A DNA stretch of 64,000 nucleotides from Persicaria tinctoria (Eukaryota; Streptophyta; Magnoliopsida; Caryophyllales; Polygonaceae). The stretch is taken from positions 9,114,001 to 9,178,000 of the forward strand of contig JBANSL010000005.1 in the NCBI GenBank assembly GCA_037127255.1. The letters run 5' to 3'. Within the stretch, counting starts at the first letter, position 1. Every line of letters starts with the position of its first letter. This document shows positions 11,463 through 22,623 of this stretch, in pieces. The notes beneath the pieces were generated by a model. It did not search any database. It worked only from the letters and a program-made list of their open reading frames with translations, and was not told the origin of the DNA. The translations under genes and the position numbers were made by a program.

Positions 11463-12210
11463 CATAGTGACACCCTAGCAAAAATATATCCTTAATTAAA
11501 ATAAATTAGCAAAATTTTAAATTAGATTCATATAGGTTAGAGTCGTTGAAGGGCATAAGGATAGAACAAGATGACAAAATATGCAAATTATCATTTAATG
11601 TTCAGCTATACAAATGTCACTTGCAAACAACAACTCATGTCCAAGTAGTAAATTTGGATTACTCTCCAAAAGTGCATTTAAGCATAACAAAGCAGGTTCA
11701 TAATTGATTGCTTAAAATAGAGATTAAAAAGTTGCAAGGGAGATCCAAATTAAGTTGATGCTCTCAAGTCTCAACTAGGCTACAACCTACAAGTGGCTTT
11801 CTTACATCTTCTTAGTAGATAAGTAACTCTTATTTAAGCAAGTTTTCGAGTGTTTACTTCTCCTACACAAAGTGGATTGTATTTCCATCAAGACGAGAGT
11901 GAAAGAAAGCATAGTTTTTCTAATATTGGTGAAAATATATATATGTCAAAACTTTCTATTTATGAAAAAAAAAAGAACACAAGAAACCAAAACTCTTTTT
12001 CAAGAAAGGGGAAGGGGAAAAAAATCGCCATTAAAAAGCATCCTGGTTACCATCTATATATGTATTTATGTGTGTATTTTGTAATATAGTTGTTGAAGTT
12101 ATTTGCTTTTAGAGGGACTATAGATGTGTGATTGAAACTTTGCGACTTTTGATCGAGTTAATATAAAGATTAGACCATAGTCATGTGTCATCTCATTATT
12201 CCAGCCTTTC
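11463..12210. other. AT-rich intergenic DNA
   Basis: No supported gene. Short frames near 11850-12089 are Lys/Asn-rich chance frames. Confidence 0.55.
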
Positions 12211-12218
12211 AATTCACT

Positions 12219-12516
12219 AGGGCGGTTATTCGAGCCGAACGAGCCGAGCATTGTCTGTTCATATTTCGTTCATTTAGGGTATATACGAGCTCGAGCCGAG
12301 CCTAAATTTTAACTGGAGCTTAAAAATGTGCTCGAACTCGGCTCATTTAGGAAATGAACTAGCTCGAGTCAAGCTTTTGAGCTTAATTCGAACAAGCCGA
12401 ACTTTGGACCGAGGTTAAAAATGTACTCATACTCGGCTTGTTTAGAAAATGAACGAGCTCGAGCCGAGTTTTATCGAGTCGAGTACAAGTTGAATTCGAG
12501 CTACTCGTACCCATAC
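12219..12516. mobile_element. Small hAT-like element of the 'GAGCTCGAGCCGAGC' repeat family
   Basis: The body is built of repeated GAGCTCGAGCCGAGC and CGAACTCGGCT words. It is flanked by the 8 bp direct repeat AATTCACT (12211-12218 and 12517-12524), the size expected for hAT insertion. Related sequence appears at 34516-34715 and 42347-42480. Non-coding. Confidence 0.7.
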
Positions 12517-12649
12517 AATTCACTGGGATAGCATGATGACATAATAATGAAAGGGATCTACTCTCTGATTTATAGATCTCGAGTTCAAGGCTTTAAATGT
12601 GTAAGAAAACTATATGATAAATTTTCCTAAATAGTAATGCATATACAAA

Positions 12650-13535
12650 AGCTAGAAGTTGGAACTTTCAAGTGAAAGAAATAGACCACAATCTCAATGA
12701 TACCTCACCTCGACAAGATAAAAACATAAAAGGGCCGGAAATTGACAAACAACTTTTGCAAAAGGGCCATCTTTATTGTTTCAGCCACTCTGGAATACGA
12801 CCCAACATTGGTGCAATGTCAAATTTGTATTGCTATGACATTAACAATGGATACCGTTAAATCACTACAACCACAGAGTAGTAAACATCAACCTAACCCT
12901 ACCCTTTTCTTCCTAGTAAGCACATCGCTATCAGACATTGTTGCGTTTCGCATAAACTTCAAAAGAAAGGAGGAGATAACGTACCACTATGCCGAGTTTT
13001 GCAACTATCCAAGTCACGCTGTGTCAGCGTGCGGGCTGAGCTTCTCGCCAACTTCTAGTCTTCCACTGGATCAAGATCCATCCTTTCATTTTTCACCTTC
13101 TGCATTGTAAGGTGTAAACAAGCAAAAAGAAAATCCATCCTTGCTAGGTCCATTGTTCTGCTCTTATGCTAACAACAACACAGCATATATAAAATACAGA
13201 CAGGTTCCCCTGATTAACCAGAAAAAAAATGCTGGCTCAAGGACTGATTTTTACAGACTTTGTCTTGTTTATTTCCTTGAAACTATTGTAACTAACTGAA
13301 TGAGTTACAAGTTTTAAAACATACTACATGCCATATAATAAGGTGAGCCAAATTGGCTATAAAGGAAGTGCTGTATCGTGTTTCCTCAGGATAATAGCCA
13401 TTATAGGAACAAATGCAACGATTTGTATCTTGGAGATTGTTGTTCTTTCCTTTCTTAACCTTATGCAAATGGAAAAACGCCTAACTGATATCTCCTGTAC
13501 AATGAGAAAAGTAGCTGACCTGAGATAGAGCAGCA
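12650..13535. other. 3' flank of second IDD gene, duplicated region
   Basis: Corresponds in patches to 1-1326, as noted there. No coding frame is convincing. Confidence 0.55.
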
Positions 13536-15841
13536 TTACAAGCTCCGTCCTTTGTCCTTGCTGAATTCTCCACTTCCAAATGAAACTGGCGCGGTGGCTG
13601 TAGTCATATCTATGCCACCACTGAATGAAGTGACATGTGCTGAGAGATTGCTATTGGGGCTTCCGCCAACAGCCATCCCCAGTCCAAGGAAATCGAGAGT
13701 TTGGTGCTTTGGGCCATACCCAGGAGAGCTTCCCATCATCAGTTCTTTCAAGCCAGAGCCTTCATCGCACGGAAGAGCAAGATGAAGCCCTGGTGGTATA
13801 GGAGTGCTTTTTATATCACCCTGCCGGGAATTCCAAGGCAAGTTCGCAGGTTGACTTGATGATGATGGGGAGGAAGAACACACTAGTCCGAGTCCAAGCA
13901 GCAACGACCCTCCTAGGCCTGTAGCACCCATCGCTGCAGCCTTTTGAAGAAGTGCTGTTGCTGACATTGCCGGCTGCGGTGGTGGTGGTGCAAATTGTCT
14001 TCTATCTTGGGCAGGATCAGCCTTTTGAAGAAGTGCAGTTTCTAACATTCCTGGTTGTGCTGGTGGTGGGGGTGGAAACTGTATTCTCTCTTGGACTGGC
14101 GGAGCAAAGATGGATGAGTGACTGGTCGACAGGCCAAGAGAGATCGGCTCTAGGCACGAGGGTGGAGCAAGATCTGCAGGACCTTCTGGTTGAGAAAATG
14201 CTTGAATGAAGTTAGAGAAAGCAGGAGTTTGAGACTGCGAACTTCCAGATACAGTTGAAGACGCAAACAAACTCGCAAATACACTATTCTTGGTGCTACT
14301 GCCGTAACTACAACTGCTGCTTGTGCTACAGCCACTACTTAGTCCTGGTGCAATCGCTGGCGATTCTTCTACAGCCAGAGTAGACGGCTTGAGAACATTG
14401 GTGGGGAACTCTGGCAATTTTGTGTCTGAAACAACAATGAATGGCAAGCAATCATCAAATAGCCATTCAATTAGCTTTCTTAATTTAAGAGTGGAAAGCA
14501 AATGCCTTTTCCGTCGTGGAAAAAGGGGGACAATCAGACAATCATAATCATGTTTTCCTTTCTCATCAGAGAGTGCTGTATTTTTCTACTCATAAGCTGA
14601 TACAAAAACTGAATGTTGCTTCAGTAAGAGCAATCCAGGTTACGAACCAAGAACTTCTTATATTTTTCTTACTCTGCAATCAAAGGCTAGCGTCACATGA
14701 TCAATTCACTAGACACCAAAAACAGCAGAGGCTAAAATCTAATATCCACAAGGAGACAATTTACTAATAGTCTACTGCTACTATTTTATAGCTTGGCTCT
14801 GATTATCATAAACAATGAAACAAATTAGACAATCCTTAAGCATCCAAATCTTTTTCCTACACAATTTTTGGACAAATTATATGCTGTTATTGACTACCTG
14901 CATTTTGGATAGGCAAAAGAGAGGACACCACAGGAGTAGTTGGGGATGCAGGCATTGGGTGAGAAGATGGAGGAGGCGGTGGCAGAGGAGAGGAAGTCAC
15001 TTCAACCTTTTCCTCCATGTCTCCAATTGTATTGTCAGGTGGAGGCGGCGGCGGCGGCTGAGATTTTGTACCCTCTACAGCCAGGGCATCACAGAAGGCT
15101 CTATGGGTGATGAAACTATCCCTCCTGAGCACCACCACAGGAAAAACAAATCAGACTCCAAAATCCAATAAAGGAATGACCAAAAACCCTAACATGTGAA
15201 GGGAAATCAGCTATAGAAGACCTTGAAAACAGAGTCCCGCAATCGCACTTGTATTCCTTTGTGCCGCAGATTTTGCTATGAGCCTTCCAATCCGATTGAA
15301 CAGCGTAATTCTTGGAGCATTTCTCGCACTTATACTTTTTCTCGCCGTGTTTTCTGCAAAAGTGCTTCTTAATCCCCGTCAAATCCCCAAGTGCCCTGGA
15401 CGGATCATGGTGGATACAGGTTGGCTCAGGGCATACATACACTCTCTTCTTCACTTCCTTGGTTGACCTCTGCCTCAGCTTCCATGGTAAATTGTGGCCC
15501 CGACGATGGAGCTGGAGGTTTTGATCTCTCTGAAACCCTTTGTTGCAGATTTCGCAGATGAAACGGTTCGTCGCCATCAGTGTCTTGGGCGACAGAGCTA
15601 TGGCCTCCGCATTAGGATCTATGGCAACCGCAAAATGCACAGCTCAAAATCTATCCTCCAAAATCTCAAAGAAAAAATATTGTCTAAAATTGATTAATCG
15701 TTTACCTGGCATTCCGGCCTGATTACGCTTCTTTTTCGGTGGTGGATTGGGCGACGGCGTTTGGTCGCCGGTGGATGATACACTCGCTTCGCCGGACCCG
15801 GACATGGATTTCGTCGATGAAATTCCCAAATCCACTGTCAT
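13536..15841 (-). CDS. GAF1-like: INDETERMINATE DOMAIN C2H2 zinc-finger transcription factor, GAF1/IDD2 type (copy B)
   Basis: Exons 15841-15706, 15618-15222, 15124-14898 and 14425-13536 total 1650 nt, 549 residues, in frame. Exons 1 and 2 have exactly the same lengths as in copy A (136 and 397 nt). The four fingers keep every zinc ligand at the same numbering as copy A (C67/C70/H83/H87 through C170/C172/H185/C189). The basic PPPKKKRN block and the C-terminal TALLQKA, GLKELMMG and DFLGLG motifs are present. The notable difference is an internal tandem duplication of about 27 residues around TALLQKA (coding about 13939-14103), giving a second degenerate PGMLETALLQKA before PAMSATALLQKAAAMG. 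The role is presumably nuclear DELLA/corepressor-linked transcription control, by family. Copies A and B are in the same orientation, so a tandem duplication is the simplest origin. Confidence 0.93.
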
Positions 15842-16570
15842 GAAAAGCTATGCGCCTTCTTCGTTTGCCGAATTCCTAAACGATTTCTACTGGTGAACGA
15901 CTCAATAGACAAAGCTCTAGTTCTAAATTTCTAGGGTTTGGACTTCGATTCCTCTTTCCTTTCTCTCACTAAAAAAAACAATTATGCAGCACACTGTAAC
16001 ACTCCATCTCTCTTTCTCTCTCCACCTAGCTACCAGTCAATCTGCTTTTTGTCAATTCCCCTGTCAACCACCAGCTGGCCCCCTCCTCTGTCGGGCGGAT
16101 GAACACAGACGATGATGAAAGAAATCACAAAGCACAGCTACCTCAATAATTAATCCAACAAAAATCAACTCAAAGGAATCCTTAGCTCGACAACGAGAAT
16201 CCAAGCCACGCACGCAGTGAAAATCGATTACGCGCTGAAATCCCTATGCTAGCTCGACTGATTTGTGATTTCTCACCACCGGCGGAGAATGAGATTTCCC
16301 GGCGTCGATCCTCTTGTACAAGATAAAACGGAAGAGGTCTCGAGCGGTGGAGTACGGAGCAACAGCACGGCGGCGGAAGGGCGGCGGAGAGGGGATGTGG
16401 AGGCGGCGGATCGAAGAAGGTGAGATCGGAGGAGGGAAAGCCGAGAAGATAGAGAGCGTAGAAAAAGAGGAGAACGGTATTGGGGGCTCTCTCTCTCTCC
16501 CCCAAATCTAATCTCTTTCTTTTTCTCAGAAAAAATAAAAAAAGGAAAATGGTGGTGAAGACTTTCCAAT
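15842..16570 (-). promoter_or_regulatory. 5' leader and proximal promoter of IDD copy B
   Basis: It shares blocks with 3522-4262 upstream of copy A, in the same order and at similar distance from the ATG. The purine-rich leader block (16360-16480) and the CT-rich tract are retained. No transcription start is assigned. Confidence 0.5.
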
Positions 16571-16764
16571 CATCATCATTTTTTAGGGCGAAAGCGGCTT
16601 CTTGTCTGATTATTTTTATTCGTTTTTTTTTTTTTTGGACTTTTTCTATGATTAAAAATGAACTTTTAAAGCAATTTTAGATGGAAAAAAAAATCGGACA
16701 CTTAAATAAATGAACTTGTTTACCATACTCAACTTTGGAAAATGGCGCTTTAATGGCCTAGTTT

Positions 16765-16943
16765 AATACTCTCTCAGACTCTCGTCTCAAAAATACATTT
16801 GACACATTTTTTTTTATTACGGAGTATTATGCTTATTAATATTTAAAAAAAAATTAATAAAAAAGTTAAAATTTAATAGAATTTTTAGTTCCTTAAAAAC
16901 GTATCAAAAAGGTAACGATCTATATTTTGAAACGGAGGTAGTA
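16765..16943. mobile_element. Degenerate Stowaway-like MITE
   Basis: The right end reads TATTTTGAAACGGAGGTAG followed by TA. The left end, with the divergent inverted sequence CTCGTCTCAAAAATACATTT, is weaker. The centre is AT-rich. Same general family as 4335-4569 but older. Confidence 0.6.
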
Positions 16944-17680
16944 TGTTTCTTTCTCTCTCCTTTTTTAACATGATATCCTAGACAAGGGTTGAGATCACCT
17001 AGTCCACACTCTATTAATATAGTTTGTATAGCTAGATTGGATATAACAATTATTTAATTGCTTTTCTTAATAAATAGGGTAGTTTTATAATTACTTTTAA
17101 CCAGTAAATAAAGGCAGGCTATGGAATGGACTATAAAAGCGGACTAAAGGATCCTCGCCGCCCAGACAAGTATAATTTAGAGTTATTTTTATTCAATTTT
17201 TAAAAAGCTATATATATCAAAAAATATTTTTCTAAAATAATAATTTTTTTAATTATTAAAAAATTTCAAAGCATATTTTTTCATAATAAGAGCTTATAAA
17301 TACATCAATATAAGTGTATATAGTATAAATTTTTTATATATATAATGTCAACAAGTCTAACATCTATATATGAGATGGTAAATATTCACGGTGTACATAA
17401 TAATTTAAGGGCTTGTTTGGTATAAGATCATGTAAGGTGAACGGAATAAAAATAGATTTTGTATATAATTATGTGAGTATAGATGGGAGAAGATGACAAT
17501 GATTAAATTTTTTTAACAATGTATCTTGAACTATAAATATACTACATTTATTTTGTTTAATTTTTGCCTTTTTAAAATTCAAATCAAACCGGTTCTAAGC
17601 TTTTTGCTTATAAAAGATGATATTGACTTGGCTTTGTGACCCGAATTCTTGACTTTGCCACCCGAATAAAATATGCCTCT
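16944..17680. other. AT-rich intergenic DNA
   Basis: No gene or RNA is recognised. Confidence 0.55.
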
Positions 17681-17682
17681 TA

Positions 17683-17890
17683 GGTGTGTTTGGATAGCAA
17701 ATGCATTAATGATTAACCATTCCGGAATGGCTTAACGGAAATGACTTGTGGATAGTATCCATAGGTCCCCGGTTCGAACCCCGGAATGACCGCTCTTTAT
17801 TTACCAATTCAAAGATAGCAAATGCATTAATTATAATAATGTAACTTAAACATCTTCAAAAAAAAAAAAGTGATGTAATCAAAACACTCC
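17683..17890. mobile_element. Possible Harbinger-like MITE, host of a SINE insertion
   Basis: The left end GGTGTGTTTGGAT and right end ATCAAAACACTCC are imperfect inverted repeats bordered by TTA and TAA. This fits a PIF/Harbinger-type MITE. A tRNA-like SINE is inserted near its left end. Confidence 0.4.
17711..17813 (+). mobile_element. 103 bp tRNA-derived SINE-like insertion
   Basis: Flanked by a perfect 18 bp direct repeat (17693-17710 and 17814-17831, beginning GATAGCAAATGC). It contains an exact Pol III A box TGGCTTAACGG (17728-17738) and a B box GGTTCGAACCC (17771-17781) at tRNA-like spacing. It ends with ...CTTTATTTACCAATTCAAA and has no long poly(A). The T-arm does not pair as in a real tRNA, so it is not a functional tRNA gene. 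A shorter copy with an internal deletion lies at 29713-29775. Confidence 0.75.
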
Positions 17891-17893
17891 TAA

Positions 17894-18351
17894 AATTTAA
17901 TGTAAAATATAGGATAGAAAAACTATTACTTACTATTTGAGTGGTTTATTTAGAGCATCTTCCCCCGTAAGTTATAATAGGTAGGGGAAATAGCTTACCA
18001 AAAGAGATTATTCTAGAGAATATTTTCTTTTGGCCTATTATACGGTTTTGTTGTTTCCACCGTAGGCCAGTTTTGGCAGGCTATATTTCATATAAACACT
18101 AATATAATTTAGAACTTTCACATCTCATTCCCGTCACTCGATTCTATCTTTAGTACATTAAGCAACATAATATTTATTTTTATTATAATTTTGATGAATC
18201 TATAGTAAAAAAATATTAATGTCATTTTCTAAAAATATTATTTATGCAATGATAATTTAAATATATCAAATATTATATTCATATCGAAGAATTATTGAAT
18301 ATCTTTACAATACTACAACTTTTATTTTTAATTAAAAACCATAACTATATA
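17894..18351. other. AT-rich intergenic DNA
   Basis: No gene recognised. Near 17950-18080 there is 'gagcatcttccccc' and a 'ccaccgtaggcc' segment that may belong to an unresolved MITE. Confidence 0.45.
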
Positions 18352-18465
18352 CTACCTCCGTTCAACAATATAAGTCCTTTTAAATTTTGCACGTTTTTTA
18401 AGAACTTAAAAAAGATGGTAAAATATTTATTTTTTTTTATCAATTTTTTTAACAATTTCATACTT
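18352..18465. mobile_element. Left half of a MITE split by a LINE
   Basis: Begins CTACCTCCGTTCAACAATAT after TA. The inverted right half is at 25658-25783. The two halves meet at the LINE target duplication (18452-18465). Confidence 0.85.
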
Positions 18466-18503
18466 TTTTTTTTTGATTAGGAAAGATTTCGGGTGAGAAG
18501 GCT

Positions 18504-21500
18504 CTACCCGGCAGCATCCTTACGGATGAGGTCCAGAAGACCTGAATCATTTTTAATATCGACTCCTCGGGCATAGTGGCAAAGGTGTGCAACCTTATCA
18601 GCCACTCTATTGCCCATACGAGGAACATGAAAGAAGGAGACTTCTTTCACAGTCGATAGCAGAATTTGTACATCAGAAAGGATCATTTCAATTTCCCAAG
18701 GGCATTTGGTTTTCCTATTTAAGTGATCAATGATTATCTTAGAGTCACCTTCGATTTGGATTTTGTCAATATTGAGTTGGCGAGCGTGTTGGATTCCCAT
18801 TTTGAGAGCGAGAGCTTCCGCTGTGAGAGGACGTTGTTTGCCTAGTTTCTTGTGAGACACTGATACTAGTTGTCCCTCCCAATCTCTGATAATGGCCCCA
18901 ACAGTGCTATCGTTATTTGTAAGTGACGATCCATCGAAATTGAGCTTTAGCGTACCCCACGGTGGCTTGCGCCAAGAAACATTTTTCTGTCTTTTATTCT
19001 GTTTTGGAGTTTTGGGGATAACATGATTAAACTCCTCCTCAAAATCAGCCTCAACCACAAATGTCTTTTTCCAGTTGTCTATGTGCGATTTAATCAGACG
19101 TAATACTCTGTCTTTTTGCGGAATGGCCACCCGCTGAAACAAATATTGATTCCTAATATACCAAGTAGACCACCAGGAGAAAGCAAGGCTTTCCAGCGCC
19201 GACGAGTTAAGATTCTTCCCAATAAACGACAAAATGGGCTTGATGTCCCGAGACTGGACAATCATGCAAGCTATAGTTGATTGGACTTGGAGGGGGAATT
19301 GATGGATCGCTCGTATGTCACTCTAGTAGAAGGTGGACCTCGTCCTCGGGGCCCCCATTACATAAAGAACAGGTGGTCGGGATAGACGTCCCCCGACAGG
19401 ATAGCCTAGAAGCAGTAGGAAGGCCATCCTGTGAAACTTTCCAAAGAAAATTTTTAATCTTCGGGGGAATATTAGCCTTCCATATCCAGACATTATTGTC
19501 AGGGAGAAGTGTTGGCTGAGCAGTTATCAATTTGTATGCACTAGAAGTGGAAAACCATCCCTCCCTATCGGGCCACCAGTATAACCGGTCCTCAAATTGC
19601 GAGGCAGGTAGCGGAATGTCAAGAATATCACGTACCAAGCAGTTAGGTAGTGTGCTCTGGAGTTTTTCCTTCCACCATCTTCCCCCCATGATGTAATCAC
19701 TGACAGTCTCCTCTTAATTATAATATTGAGGGCAATCCTCCATGGATGACAAGGAAGAAGTTGTGATCCAATTATCAGTCCAGAATTTAATTGATTTGCC
19801 ATTTCCTACAGACCAAATAAGCCCCGACTTAAATTTGTTAATTAGAGTTGTGAGCTTAGACCATTGCCAGGAGGTTGACCCAATTTTTTTGTATTCGAAA
19901 ATGCTAGCAGAGCGAAGGTACTTGTGTCTGATCAACGAGACCCATACATTACTAGGCTTAGCCAGAATCTTCCACAGAAGCTTCATTTGGAGAGCCATAT
20001 TCATGTCACTAGATTTCCTAATCCCCAAACCTCCACAATGCTTTGGTTTGCAAATCCTATCCCAGCTAATTAGTGGGCGGTACTGAAGATCCTTGTTCCA
20101 AAAGAAAGTACGGTTAATCTGGTCAAGTTCTTTGTGCATCGTCGCAGGGAGCATGAAATTCTGCATAACGTGTAGTGGCTTAGCAGAAAGATTGCAGTTG
20201 ATTAAGATAGCGCGACCTTGTTGAGAAAGGGCATTGGCCCTCCATTTACTCAATTGCTCTTTAGACTTACAAATGATTTCTTCGAAAGTATTTTTGGTCA
20301 CCCGCCCATTGATAATAGGGCAACCAAGATATTTCTCTATTGAGTTTTCATTTGTAATATTTAGACAGTTGTGCAGTTCTAAGATCCTTTGGTTGGGGAT
20401 GCCTCTCGTAGCTTGGAAACTAGATTTATGGTAATTGACCTTTTGGCCCGAAACTTTATAGTATGAATCTACGATCGACTTCACTTTGCGCCCAGCTTCC
20501 AAACCACCTTTTGAGAAGATTATGATGTCATCTGCGAAGGAGATGAACGGAATCCGGGGGCCATGTTTTCCAATCGGGAAGCCGATGTGGGTTTTATCCA
20601 GTCTTGCCTCAGCAGTGAGCTTCCGCGCCAGAATTTCAGCACCTAAAATAAATAGGAATGGGGAAATCGGATCCCCCTAACGGAGACCCCTGGATGGGAA
20701 GATCAGGTCCGTAGGACCGTTGTTGACTAACACTGAGAAAGATACCGTCGTGATACATTCCATAACCCATGAAATAAATTTATCGTGGAAACCAAATCTC
20801 TCAAGTACTTTTTTTATGAAATTCCAGTCGACTCTATCGTATGCTTTTTCCATATCTAGTTTTATTGCTAACCATCCCTCACGACCCATCCGTGATCTGA
20901 AGGAGTGGAAAATTTCGTGAGCTATCAGGACATTATCTTGAATAGCCCTGTCAGATACAAAAGCGCCCTGCAGAGGGTGGATAAGTTTCCCTATAATCGT
21001 TTTCATTCTATCAGTCAAGACTTTGGATATAATTTTGTATATATTGGAGCATAAGCTGATTGGTCGGTAATGACAGGTGGCAGCCGGATTTTCTCTTTTT
21101 GGGAGAAGGGAGATGAATGTGTGATTTATTTGTTTAAGCATTTTTCCGGAATGGAAGAAACCTGTAACTGCTCGGATTACGGATGTACCTACTATATCCT
21201 AATATTTTTTATAAAATTCAGCTGTTAAGCCATCAGGACCCGGGGATTTATTTTTCCCTAAATTGAAAACTGCAGTTTTAATCTCCATGTTAGACGGTAG
21301 TTGCACAAGAAAATTGTTATCCTCAGGTGTAATTGATGGTTGTATTAGCTCCAACAACTCGTCTAGGAGCCTGTCATCTATCGGTTCTTTCTTAAATCTT
21401 TTGTCGAAATCCTCTTTAATCTCATTCCGGACATTTTCCTCGCCTACAACCAAAGTTCCAGTGGAAGAAGCGATGTTACGTATTTGTTTCCTATGCCTTC

Positions 21501-22623
21501 GCCCCGACGCCACTCGGTGAAAATAAGCTGTGTTGGAATCTGAGAGCTTAAGATGTTTGGTTTTGGCTCTTTGGTTCCAAAAAGTTTTTTGGAAGAGTAA
21601 AAGCTTCTCCTTCTTTTTTATGAGGCACTTTTCCTTATTGTAGTTTGCTTGAACATTTAACCCCGGGCCAGTGGATTGAGTGTTTAGGAGCTCAGTCTCC
21701 ACCTCTTTCAATTGGCGGAAGATGTTTCCAAAAGTCGTTTTATTCCATTCCTTTGCCTTCTTTTTAAGGATTTTTTGTTTAAACATTAATTGGAACATGG
21801 CAGATCCCGGACAATTGGCCCTCTAGGATTGTTTAACTATATTGCGGAAATCTTTTCGAAGTAGCCAGGCATTTTCAAACTTGAAAGGCGGAGCTTTAAA
21901 AGTAGAGTCGACCTCAAAAGATATTGACATTGGGCAGTGATCTGAGGTGGAGAAAGCTCCGTTATATGTGATCATATTAGGAAATTTTTCGATAACCTGT
22001 TGGTGAACAAGCACTCGATCGAGTTTTTCACGGATGTTGAAATCTTCATCCGGATTCTTCCTCCAAGTATACGCATGTCCAAAGGTGGGGAGGTCTATTA
22101 GTGAACAAACATTTTTGAAGGAGAGAAGTCTATCGAACCTAGAAGTTCGGGTAGTGGCACCACCGAGCTTGTCGGCACAACATATAATTTCATTTAGATC
22201 GCCTAAAACTATACACGGGATGGGTGAGTCAAGCCCAATTGATTTTAACATAACCCAAAACGGTTCTTTTTCATTAGAACCCGGAGGGGCATAGACGAAT
22301 AGGACAAGGATAGGAAACCCCTCAATCAAGCTATCAAGTCTGAGACCAATTATACGCGGTAGGTGAAAAGCAATGGAGATCGTAAAGTTTAATAATTGGT
22401 AGGATTTCCACAGGATACTAATACCACCGGATCGACCAGTCGCCGGTGAGCAGACCGCTTCATCAAATCCAACATTTTTCCACATCTTGTCGTCGGGAAT
22501 TATTTCTGTTTTAGTTTCTGCTAGAGCCAGAATTTGAATATGATCATTTTTACACATAGAATCAATTTCCGTCCAAAAAGTTCTTTTTCCTATACCCCTG
22601 CAATTCCAAAAGCAGATCTTCAT
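18504..22623 (-). pseudogene. LINE ORF2: endonuclease / reverse transcriptase / RNase H polyprotein, disabled
   Basis: The N-terminal endonuclease (22623-21826) begins MKICFWNCRGIGK and has the GDLNE and STSDHCPM boxes. The RT region includes KSPGPDGLTAEFYKKY, LDMEKAYDRVDW and the catalytic ISFADDIII (about 20519-20551). A Cys/His segment, CSLCNGGPEDEVH, lies near 19350. RNase H (about 18960-18560) has LNFDGS, TAEALAL, EGDSK and NRVADKVA. In-frame stops are TAG at 21823-21825, 21199-21201 and 20677-20679, TAA at 19714-19716 and TGA at 19318-19320. A frameshift lies just before RNase H. Known function of the family is target-primed reverse transcription. This copy cannot make the full protein. 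Confidence 0.9.

Noticed and set aside
17711..17813. A functional tRNA gene
   Set aside because: A and B boxes are present, but the T-arm and acceptor stem do not pair, and it has a target duplication like a SINE.
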